From assembly GCF_039544005.1 (NCBI RefSeq), contig NZ_BAABKV010000001.1, positions 2,914,001 to 2,978,000 of the forward strand: a DNA stretch of 64,000 bases, read 5' to 3'. The notes under the pieces were generated by a model, which ran no database searches, had not been told where the DNA came from, and was given only the letters and a program-made list of their open reading frames with translations. Of this stretch, positions 28,628 through 36,898 are shown piece by piece; positions within the stretch are counted from its first letter, which is position 1, and every line of letters starts with the position of its first letter. Origin of the DNA: Kitasatospora paranensis. Its GTDB lineage: Bacteria; Actinomycetota; Actinomycetes; Streptomycetales; Streptomycetaceae. The position numbers were made by a program, and so were the translations under genes.

Positions 28628-29206
28628 ATGACCGGACACGAGAACTCCCGTCGGATCGACGCCCGCAGCCTGCGCGCCCTCGCCCACCCGCTGCGGGTAC
28701 GGATCCTCGACACCCTCGCCGCGGACGGCCCCGCCACCTCCGCCCGGCTCTCCGACCGCCTCGGTGAGAGCACCGGCACCATCAGCTGGCACCTGCGGCT
28801 CCTCGCCGAGCACGGCTTCATCGAGGAGGACGCCGAACGCGGCACCCGCCGCGAGCGCTGGTGGCGCCGTGCCCGCAGCCGGAACGTGCTCAGCACCACG
28901 GACTTCACCGACGACCCCGAGGCGCAGGACGCCGCCGCGGCCTACCTGGGCGAGATGCTGCGCGGCCAGTTCCAGCGGGTCGCCGACTCGCTGGCCGCCG
29001 AGTGGACGGGCCCGTGGCGGGGCGCCGGCGCCATCACCGACTGGAACAACCTGCGGCTGACCGCCGACCAACTCCGAGCCCTGCACGAGGAACTGGCCGA
29101 GGTGGTGGCCCGCCACACACCCGACCCGGACGCCGTGCCCGACCCCGAGGCCCGCCCCGTCGTCCTGCAGATCCACGCCCTGCCGCGCGCGGAGCGTGGC
29201 GAATGA
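28628..29206 (+). CDS. ArsR-like winged-helix transcriptional regulator
   Basis: 192 residues. Helix-turn-helix of the ArsR type at about 12-75 ([20 protein letters not shown], then [20 protein letters not shown] and [19 protein letters not shown]). No metal-binding CxC motif, so a non-metal ligand is likely. The C-terminal half is helical ([12 protein letters not shown]). Its stop overlaps the next gene's start (ATGA), so it is coupled to the MFS transporter, the usual arrangement for drug-efflux control. The repeated TGCAGAG elements upstream suggest autoregulation. Confidence 0.87.
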   Translation: MTGHENSRRIDARSLRALAHPLRVRILDTLAADGPATSARLSDRLGESTGTISWHLRLLAEHGFIEEDAERGTRRERWWRRARSRNVLSTTDFTDDPEAQDAAAAYLGEMLRGQFQRVADSLAAEWTGPWRGAGAITDWNNLRLTADQLRALHEELAEVVARHTPDPDAVPDPEARPVVLQIHALPRAERGE

Positions 29207-30587
29207 GCGCCCGCACCGGCCGCCTCGGCCGCACCGCACCCGCCGCACCCGTCACGGCCACCGCACCCACCGCACCCGCACCCGTACCCGTCCCGGCCCG
29301 CGGCCCCGGGCTGCTCCGGCGGCACCGCGACTTCCGGCTGCTGTGGAGCGGGGAGACCGCCAACCGCTTCGGCTCCGCCGTCACCGGTCTCGCCATGCCG
29401 CTGATCGCCGTCACCACCCTGCACGCCACGACCTTCCAGGTCGCACTGCTCGGAGCCGCCGGATGGCTGCCCTGGCTGCTGATCGGCCTGCCGGCCGGCG
29501 TCTGGGTCGACCGGCTGCGCAGCCGGCCGATCATGCTGGTGGCCGCCGCAGCCTCGTTACTGCTCGTCCTCACCGTGCCGGTGGCCGCCCGGGCCGGGCT
29601 GCTCACCATGACGCAACTGCTGGCGGTGGCAACGGCCGTCGGCGCGGCCGGGGTCTTCTTCCAGACCGCGTACACCGCGTACCTGCCGCGACTGCTGGCC
29701 CCCGCCGACCGCGCGGAGGGCAATGCCAAGCTGCACGGCAGCGCGTCGGCGGCCGGGATCGCCGGCCTCGGTTCGGCGGGTCTGATCGCCTCGATCGCCG
29801 GCCCGGTCGGCGGTCTGGCGGTCGACGCCGCGACCTTCCTGCTGTCGGTCTGCTGCACGGCCCGGATCCGGCACCGCGAACCCGCCCCACGGCCGGCCGC
29901 CGAGCGGCGGGCGCTCACCCGGGAGATCGCCGACGGGCTGCGGCTCGTCCTGGGCGACGTGTGGTTCCGGACGTTCGCGCTCTGGGGGCGGCGTCCAACC
30001 TCGCCCTGACCGGCTTCCAGTCGATCCTGGTGGTCTTCCTCGTCCGCGAGGTCCACCTGGCACCCGGCGCGGTCGGGCTGCTGGTCGCCGTCGCCTCCAC
30101 CGGCGGCGTGGCCGGTGCGGCGGTCGCCCGGCGGATCGCGGCCCGGACGGGCACGGCCCGGGCCATGCTCCTGTTCGAGCTCGGGGTCCCGCTGCTCACC
30201 CTGCTGATCCCGCTCACCCGTCCGGGCGCCGGGCTCGCGCTGTACCTGGTCGGCGGGTTCGCGGTGTCCGCCGGCGTCGTCGCCGGGAACATCGTCAAGT
30301 CGACTTTCCAGCAGCAGTACTGCCCGTCCGACCTGCTCGGGCGCCTCAGCGCCAGCAGCGCGGTGCTGAACTACGGTGCCATCCCGGTCGGCGCCGTGCT
30401 CGGCGGCCTGCTCGGCACCGAGCTCGGGCTGCGCCCCGCGATGTGGCTGATGACGGCCGGGGTGCCGCTGGCCGCGCTGATCCTCTGGTTCTCGCCCGTG
30501 CGGCGCTGCCGGGACCTGCCCGACGGGCCCCGCCCGTCCGGGGTTCAGGCCGCCGCGGGCAGCAGCGCCGGCACCGCGGTGCGGTAG
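29203..30587 (+). CDS. MFS efflux transporter with a TTA codon (frame interrupted once)
   Basis: Rejoined length 461 residues with about 12 hydrophobic segments. After a Pro/Ala-rich start comes the MFS pattern [20 protein letters not shown], typical of the MdfA/enterobactin-exporter (MFS_3) group, and [11 protein letters not shown] for the loop between helices 2 and 3. Codon 119 (29557-29559) is TTA, read in streptomycetes only by the bldA tRNA, so expression may be delayed to differentiation. One base is missing at G-run 29984-29988; restoring it gives [13 protein letters not shown]. Substrate unknown; likely a drug or metabolite. Its end overlaps the convergent chelatase gene by 43 bp. Confidence 0.83.
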
Positions 30588-31348
30588 CGCTCCAGCACCA
30601 GGGCCACCACCGCGTCGTGGGCCCCCAGCGGGGCCGCCGCCGGGCCGCCCCCGGCCGCCGCGGCCAGCCGGGCGAAGTCCCCCGGAGCGGTGAAGTACCC
30701 GGCCACCGCCACCCGGCGGTACCCCTGCGCCCTGAACTCCGCGACCGCCTCGGCCACACTCGGCCCGCCCGCCGCCACACAGCCCGGCCGGACGGGCACC
30801 CCGAGCCGCTCGGCCAGCAGCCGGGCCTGCTCCCCGGTGTCGGCCGCGGCGTCCGGGTCGCGCGAACCGGCGGCCGCCAGCACCACCGCGTCCCCCGGAC
30901 GCCGCCGCCAGCCCGCCTCGGCCAGCCGGGCGTGCAGGGCCAGGGCCAGCAGCGGATGCGGCCCGAGCGGGACGGTGATCACCCCGTTCACCTGCGAGGC
31001 GGCGGCCAGCACCGCGGGGATGTCCACCTTCACGTGGTAGCCGCGGCTCAGCAGCAGCGGGACGAGCACCGCCGGCCCGCTCAGGCCGTCCAGCACCTCG
31101 GGCAGCAGTGGCGCGTTCAGGCCCAGATGCGCCGTCCGCACGTCCAGTTCCGGCCGCGCGGCCCGGAGCCGGGCCAGCAGCCGGTCGATCTCGGCGCCCG
31201 CCGCCGGGTCGCGGGACCCGTGGGCGACGAGCACCAGGGCGGGACGGCGCGCAGCGTGCAGGATCCGCACCGCGGCGGTGCGCGGCGGCCCGGCCGGCTG
31301 CGACGGGGCCTGCCCTGCGGGGGTGGCGGGAGGAGTGGCTGGCGTCAT
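30545..31348 (-). CDS. sirohydrochlorin chelatase (CbiX/SirB family)
   Basis: 267 residues made of two related halves. The first has LVLVAHGSRDPAAGAEIDRL, with the catalytic His of the CbiX/SirB family, and PLLLSRGYHVKVDIP with the second metal His; the second half repeats the AAGSRDPDAAADTG motif in degenerate form. The enzyme inserts Fe2+ (or Co2+) into sirohydrochlorin. As it is divergent from nasA and near nirB, the likely job is siroheme supply for nitrite reductase. Confidence 0.88.
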   Translation of the reverse strand: MTPATPPATPAGQAPSQPAGPPRTAAVRILHAARRPALVLVAHGSRDPAAGAEIDRLLARLRAARPELDVRTAHLGLNAPLLPEVLDGLSGPAVLVPLLLSRGYHVKVDIPAVLAAASQVNGVITVPLGPHPLLALALHARLAEAGWRRRPGDAVVLAAAGSRDPDAAADTGEQARLLAERLGVPVRPGCVAAGGPSVAEAVAEFRAQGYRRVAVAGYFTAPGDFARLAAAAGGGPAAAPLGAHDAVVALVLERYRTAVPALLPAAA

Positions 31349-31452
31349 GACTCCAGGATCCCCCGCAGCTGTTTCTCCCCCGTTGCCCGACGGTCACGAC
31401 CGGTTTCCCGGGCCTCACAACCGCCGACCCCGCCGAGGTGAGCGCGGTGTGC

Positions 31453-31475
31453 GGGGCCCGTAACGTACGGGCCCC
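31453..31475. promoter_or_regulatory. perfect inverted repeat upstream of nasA
   Basis: GGGGCCCGTA (31453-31462), three bases, then TACGGGCCCC (31466-31475). It sits 34 bases before nasA, in the divergent region with the chelatase gene. It may be an operator or an RNA hairpin in the nasA leader. Confidence 0.5.
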
Positions 31476-31497
31476 CGCCGCGAAACAGCGCCGTAGC
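31460..31497 (+). promoter_or_regulatory. possible GlnR-type half-sites before nasA
   Basis: GTAAC (31460), GAAAC (31482) and GTAGC (31493) lie at 11-bp periodicity, like the GTnAC-N6-GAAAC half-sites of the actinobacterial nitrogen regulator GlnR. The order of the half-sites is not canonical. The stretch CCGCGAAACAG (31478-31488) recurs before the nirB operon. Confidence 0.4.
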
Positions 31498-31508
31498 AGG
31501 GTGGCGGC

Positions 31509-33588
31509 ATGAACGAAGCCGCCACCGCCACGCACTGCCCGTACTGCGCCCTGCAGTGCGGGATGGGGCTGCGCCGCACCGACGGGCCCGTCCCGGTCGC
31601 GGTGGAGGAGCGGCCGGACTTCCCGGTCAACCGGGGGCGCTGTGCGGCAAGGGCGCGAGCGCCGCGGCCGTCCTGGCCCCCGGCGCCCGGCTGACCACCC
31701 CGCTGGTGCGCGTCGACGGCGAGCTGCGTCCGGCCGGCTGGCCGCAGGCCCTGGACCTCGTCGCCGACGCGCTGGCCCGCACCGCCGCCGCGCACGGCCG
31801 GGACGCGGTCGGGGTGTTCGGCGGCGGCGGCCTCACCAACGAGAAGGCCTACCAGCTGGGCAAGTTCGCCCGGGTGGCGCTGGGCACCTCGGCCATCGAC
31901 TACAACGGCCGGTTCTGCATGTCCTCCGCCGCCGCGGCCGGGATCCGGGCCTTCGGCCTGGACCGCGGGCTGCCGTTCCCGGTCGAGGACATCCCGCGGG
32001 CCGGCTGCGTGATCCTGGTCGGCGCGAACCCCGCCGAGACCATGCCGCCCTTCGTCCGCTACCTGCGGGAGCTGCAGGAGAACGGCGGCCGGCTGATCGT
32101 CGTCGACCCGCGGCGCACCCGCACCGCCGACCTCGCCGACCTGCACCTGGCCCCCGGCCCGGCACCGACCTGGCCCTGGCCCTCGGCATGCTGCACCTGG
32201 TGGTCGCCGACGGCCGGACGGACGAGGAGTTCATCGCCGGGCGGACCACCGGCTGGAGCGGGACCAGGGCGGCGGCGATGGCCCACTGGCCCGAACTGGT
32301 GGAGTCGGTCACCGGCGTGCCGCTCCCCCAGCTGCGCACCGCCGTCACGATGTTCTGCGACGCCCCCACCGGCATGGTGCTCACCGCCCGCGGCCCCGAA
32401 CAGCAGGCCAAGGGCACCGACACGGTCAGCGCCTGGATCAACCTGTGCCTGGCCACCGGCAACGCCGGCCGGCCGCACGCCGGCTACGGCTGCCTCACCG
32501 GGCAGGGCAACGGCCAGGGCGGCCGCGAGCACGGCCAGAAGGCCGACCAGCTGCCCGGCTACCGCAAGCTGGACGACCCCGCGGCCCGGGCCCACGTCGC
32601 CGCCGTCTGGGGCGTCGACCCGGACACCCTGCCGGGCCCCGGGCGCAGCGCCTACGAGCTGCTGGACTCGCTGGGCACGGACGTCCGCGCGCTGCTGGTC
32701 ATGGGCTCCAACCCGGTGGTGTCGGCGCCGAACTCCGCGCACGTCACCGGGCGGCTGCGGGCGCTCGACTTCCTGGCCGTCAGCGACGTGGTGCTGTCGG
32801 AGACGGCCGCGCTGGCCGACGTCGTCCTGCCGGCCACCCAGTGGGCCGAGGAGACCGGGACGATGACCAACCTGGAGGGCCGGGTCGTGCTCCGCCGCAA
32901 GGCCGTCGAACCGCCCGCCGGGGTGCGCAGCGACCTGGACGTGATGCACCACCTGGCCGCGCGGCTCGGCCACGGCGAGGGCTTCCCGACCGACCCGGAG
33001 AAGGTCTTCGACGAGCTGCGGCGCGCCTCGGCCGGCGGCGTCGCCGACTACGCGGGCATCAGCTACGAGCGGATCGCCGCGGAGGACGGGGTGTTCTGGC
33101 CCTGTCCGTCGGCCGGGCACCCCGGCACGCCGCGGCTGTTCCTGGACCGCTTCGCGACCCCGGACGGCCGGGCCCGCTTCACGCCCGTCCAGCACCGGCC
33201 GGCGGCCGAGGAGCCGGACGACGCATTCCCCGTCCGCCTGACCACCGGACGGGTGCTGGCCCAGTACCAGTCCGGTGCGCAGACCCGCCGGGTCGCCGAA
33301 CTGAACGCGGCCGCCCCGGGGGCGTTCGTCGAACTCCACCCGCGGCTGGCGGAGCGGCTCGGGGTGGCGGACGGCGAGCCGGTCGCCGTGGTGAGCCGGC
33401 GCGGGCGGACCGTCACCCCCGCCCGGCTCACCACCGCGATCCGCGCCGACACGGTCTTCATGCCGTTCCACTGGCCGGGCGAGGCCAACGCCAACCTGCA
33501 CACCAACCCGGAGCTCGACCCGACCTCCCGGATGCCGGAGTTCAAGGCGTGCGCCGTCCGGCTGGAGCGGGCGCCGGAGGCCGGCTGA
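31509..33588 (+). CDS. nasA: assimilatory nitrate reductase, molybdopterin subunit (frame interrupted twice)
   Basis: Rejoined length 693 residues. The N-terminal [4Fe-4S] site is visible (HCPYCALQCGM, with the last Cys in GALCGKGASAA), followed by molybdopterin-binding segments (GRFCMSSAAAAGIRAFG, GANPAETMPPFVRYL, GYGCLTGQGNGQGGREHG) and the C-terminal beta-barrel ending DPTSRMPEFKACAVRLE. It reduces nitrate to nitrite in the cytoplasm. Two single bases are missing, at G-run 31633-31637 and C-run 32158-32160; with them restored all cofactor motifs are intact. It is divergent from the chelatase. Confidence 0.88.
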
Positions 33589-33708
33589 CGGCGGGTGAGG
33601 ACGCCGTCGGCCGGCCCCGCCGGTGTCCGGTACCGGCCACCCCGCGGCCGGGTCCGCGCTGAAAGGATGGTGCAACCCCCGCACCGAACTCCCCGACCGG
33701 AGCCCTTC

Positions 33709-35475
33709 ATGGCGTTGCCCCAGGGACCGCTCAGCCACCGCTACCGCGGCGAGCATCCCGTCCGTACCCTCCTCTACCTCTTCCGCCCCGACCGCGGACG
33801 GGTCGGCCTCGCCGTGGCGGTGTTCCTCGCCAAGCACGCGCCGGTGTGGCTGCTGCCGCTGATCACGGCCAACATCGTGGACGTGGTCGTCCGGCACCGC
33901 CCGATCTCCGTGCTGTGGTGGAACTCCGCCGTCCTGCTGGTCATCCTGCTGCTCAACCTGCCGCTCCACCTGCTGTACGTGCACTGGATGCACGGGTCGA
34001 TCCGGCGGATGGGCACCCGGCTGCGCTCCGCGCTCTGCCACCGGATGCAGCAGCTCTCCATCGGCTACCACTCCCGGGTCAGCGCCGGCGTCCTGCAGGC
34101 CAAGGTGATCCGCGACGTCGAGGGCATCGAGAACGCCGCGCAGCAGACCGCCGACAACGGCCTCGCCGCGATCGCCACCCTCACCGGCGGACTCGTCGTC
34201 ATCGGCGTGCAGACCCCGGCCTTCCTGCCGGTGTTCGTGGTGATCGTGCCGGCCGCCGCCGTGCTCGTCGTCCGGCTCCGCGAGCGCCTGCGCAGCCAGA
34301 ACGAGTCCTTCCGGCAGGAGGTCGAGCAGCTGTCCTCCCGGGTCAGCGAGATGACCACGCTCATCCCGATCACCCGGGCGCACGGCCTGGAGCGCACCGC
34401 GCTGCGCCGGGTCGACCGCACCCTCGGCCGGGTGCTGGACGCCGGTCTACGGCTCGACCTGCTCAACGGCCGGTTCGGCTCGCTGGCCTGGATCCTGCTC
34501 AACGCGATCGGCGTGGGCTGCCTGGCCGGCTCCGCGATGGTCGCCTACTACGGCTGGCTGAACGTCACCCCCGGCTCCGTGGTGATGCTCAGTGCCTACT
34601 TCTCCAGCCTGACCGGATCGGTCACCACCCTGCTCACCCTCACCCCGCAGCTCGGCAAGGGCCTGGCGTCCGTCCGCTCGGCGGGCGAGGTGCTGCAGGC
34701 CCCCGACCTGGAGGAGAACGCGGGCAAGGCCGAGGTGGCCGGTGTCACCGGCCGGATCGAATTCCGCGGGGTGGGCCACACCTACCCGGGCAGCGACGAG
34801 CCGTCGGTCACCGGCTTCGACCTGGACGTCCGGTCCGGCGAGACGATCGCGCTGGTCGGCGGCTCGGGCGCGGGCAAGTCGACGGTGCTCAACCTGGTGA
34901 TCGGCTTCCTGCGGCCGACCGGGGGCCGGATCCTGCTGGACGGCACCGACATGGAGCAGCTCGACCTGCGCAGCTACCGCAAGTTCCTGTCGGTGGTGCC
35001 GCAGGAGTCGATCCTGTTCGAGGGCAGCATCCGGGAGAACGTCACCTACGGAATGAAGGACGTGCCCGAGGAGACCGTCCGCGCGGCACTGCGGGACGCC
35101 AACGCGCTGGAGTTCATCGACCGGATGCCGCTCGGCCTGGACACCGTGGTCGGCGAGCGCGGCGCCCGGCTGTCCGGCGGCCAGAAGCAGCGCCTCGCCA
35201 TCGCGCGGGCGCTGATCCGCGACCCGCGGGTGCTCGTCCTCGACGAGGCGACCTCCGCGCTGGACTCCCGCTCGGAGGCGCTGGTGCAGGAGGCGCTGGC
35301 CCGCCTGGTGCGCGGCCGCACCGTCTTCGTGGTGGCGCACCGGCTCTCCACCATCCGGGGCGCCGACCGGATCGTGGTGATGCACGAGGGCCGGATCGCC
35401 GAGATCGGCTCGCACACCGAACTGCTGCGCAGCGGCGGCGCGTACGCGGGCCTCCAGGCGGCCCAGCTGGCGTGA
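33709..35475 (+). CDS. ABC transporter, fused permease and ATP-binding exporter
   Basis: 588 residues. Six membrane segments in the first 320 residues (for example LLVILLLNLPLHLLYVHWM and LLNAIGVGCLAGSAMVAYYG), then an ATPase domain with Walker A GGSGAGKST, signature LSGGQKQR, Walker B VLVLDEATSALD and H-loop VVAHRLST. This is a half-size type IV exporter that works as a dimer for lipids, drugs or peptides. It separates nasA from the other nitrogen genes and has no visible nitrogen role; nitrate is not exported by this family. Confidence 0.9.
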   Translation: MALPQGPLSHRYRGEHPVRTLLYLFRPDRGRVGLAVAVFLAKHAPVWLLPLITANIVDVVVRHRPISVLWWNSAVLLVILLLNLPLHLLYVHWMHGSIRRMGTRLRSALCHRMQQLSIGYHSRVSAGVLQAKVIRDVEGIENAAQQTADNGLAAIATLTGGLVVIGVQTPAFLPVFVVIVPAAAVLVVRLRERLRSQNESFRQEVEQLSSRVSEMTTLIPITRAHGLERTALRRVDRTLGRVLDAGLRLDLLNGRFGSLAWILLNAIGVGCLAGSAMVAYYGWLNVTPGSVVMLSAYFSSLTGSVTTLLTLTPQLGKGLASVRSAGEVLQAPDLEENAGKAEVAGVTGRIEFRGVGHTYPGSDEPSVTGFDLDVRSGETIALVGGSGAGKSTVLNLVIGFLRPTGGRILLDGTDMEQLDLRSYRKFLSVVPQESILFEGSIRENVTYGMKDVPEETVRAALRDANALEFIDRMPLGLDTVVGERGARLSGGQKQRLAIARALIRDPRVLVLDEATSALDSRSEALVQEALARLVRGRTVFVVAHRLSTIRGADRIVVMHEGRIAEIGSHTELLRSGGAYAGLQAAQLA

Positions 35476-35524
35476 GCCGGCGGCTCACACCGGGCCCCGG
35501 CCGACGCTGAGGTCGAAGTTCCGG

Positions 35525-35556
35525 CCGCGAAACAGTCCGGGCACCGGTCGGGTAAC
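35525..35556 (+). promoter_or_regulatory. possible GlnR-type site before the nirB operon
   Basis: CCGCGAAACAG (35525-35535) is identical to a stretch before nasA. Within it GAAAC is followed after 6 bases by GGCAC (35540) and then GTAAC (35552). This sits 12 bases before the first start codon of the operon, so a bound protein would block or set the promoter. Confidence 0.4.
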
Positions 35557-35567
35557 ACCGGGGAAGC

Positions 35568-36898
35568 ATGCTCAAGGGCATGACAGCAACCGACAGCCGG
35601 ACCGGTCCCCGGATCGTGGTCGTCGGCGGCGGCATGGCAGGCCATCGGCTCGCCCAGCAGCTCGCCGCCCGCGGCGGACCGCGGGTGCTCCTGCTCTCCG
35701 AGGAGGAGCACCCGCCCTACAACCGGGTGCTCCTCGCCGAGGTCCTCGCCGGACGCTACTCCCCCGAGGTCGCGGCCCTGGCGCCGCTGCCCGGGCAGAT
35801 CGAGCACCGGCAGGCCCGGGTCGTGCGGATCGACCGCGCGCAGCGCCGGGTGTGGTGCGACGACGGCGAGGCCGTCGGGTACGACCGGCTGGTGCTGGCC
35901 ACCGGCTCCAACCCCGTCCTGCCGCCGCTGCGCGGGCTGTTCGACGACGCCCTCACCGGCCGGGAGCGATGGGGGCACCGCCCGGCCGCCAAGGCCGGGG
36001 AGAGCTCCCCGCCGGTGTGTTCGCCTTCCGCACCATGGCGGACTGCGCCCTGATCGACGCCCACCTGCCGAACGTCCGGCAGGCCGTGGTGGTCGGCGGC
36101 GGCCTCCTGGGGGTCAGCGCGGCCCGTGCGCTGGCCGTCCGCGGCGTGCAGGTGGTGCTGGCCCACCAGGGCGAGCACCTGATGGAGCGCCACCTCGACG
36201 AGGAGGCCGCCGAACTGCTCCGCACCCACCTCACCGAGCTCGGCGTCGAGGTGCACACCGAGTGCCGGGTCCGCTCGGCCCTCACCGAGGACCGCCGGAT
36301 CACCGGCGTCGAACTCGCCGACGGCTTCCGGCTCGACGCCGAGCTGCTGATCATGGCCGCCGGGGTCCGGCCCCGCACCGGGCTCGCGCTCGCCGCCGGA
36401 CTGGAGGTGCGCCGCGGGATCGTGGTCGACGACCGGCTGCGCACCTCGGACCCGGCCGTCCACGCCCTGGGCGACTGCGCCGAGCACCGCGGCACGGTCT
36501 ACGGCCTGGCCGGCCCCGCGCTCGCCCAGGCGGACCGCCTCGCCCGGATCCTGACCGGTCAGGACGCCCCGTACGAGGGCAGCCGGCTGCTGACCCGCCT
36601 CACGCTGACCGGCCCGGACTCCGCGCCGCTGGACCTCGCCGCGTTCGGCGAGACCGTGCCCGCCGGCCCCGGGGACCGGGTCGTCCGGCTGGCCGACGCC
36701 AGCCGCGGGACCTACCGCAAGGTCATCGTCCGCCGCGACGAGCAGGGCGGCGACCGCCTGGTCGGCGGCGTCCTGCTCGGCGACCTCGACACCGTCGGCG
36801 ACCTCGCCGGCACCTGGGAGGGCGACGAGGCCCTGTCAGCACACCCGCTGCACCTGCTCACCACCCAGAGCACGACCACCGGAGGGCCCTCCCGATGA
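35568..36898 (+). CDS. NAD(P)H/FAD oxidoreductase of the nitrite-reductase operon (frame interrupted once)
   Basis: Rejoined length 443 residues. Two Rossmann motifs (IVVVGGGMAGHRLAQQLA for FAD and AVVVGGGLLGVSAARALAV for NAD) and the FAD Asp in VHALGDCAEH make it a pyridine-nucleotide disulfide oxidoreductase-fold protein similar to the N-terminal half of NirB. It lacks the Fe-S and siroheme domains. It may feed electrons to NasA, which has no reductase domain of its own; this is inference. The frame changes at G-run 35997-36000; one restored G gives AKAGGELPAGVFAF. ATG 35580 is an alternative start. It overlaps nirB by four bases. Confidence 0.82.
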
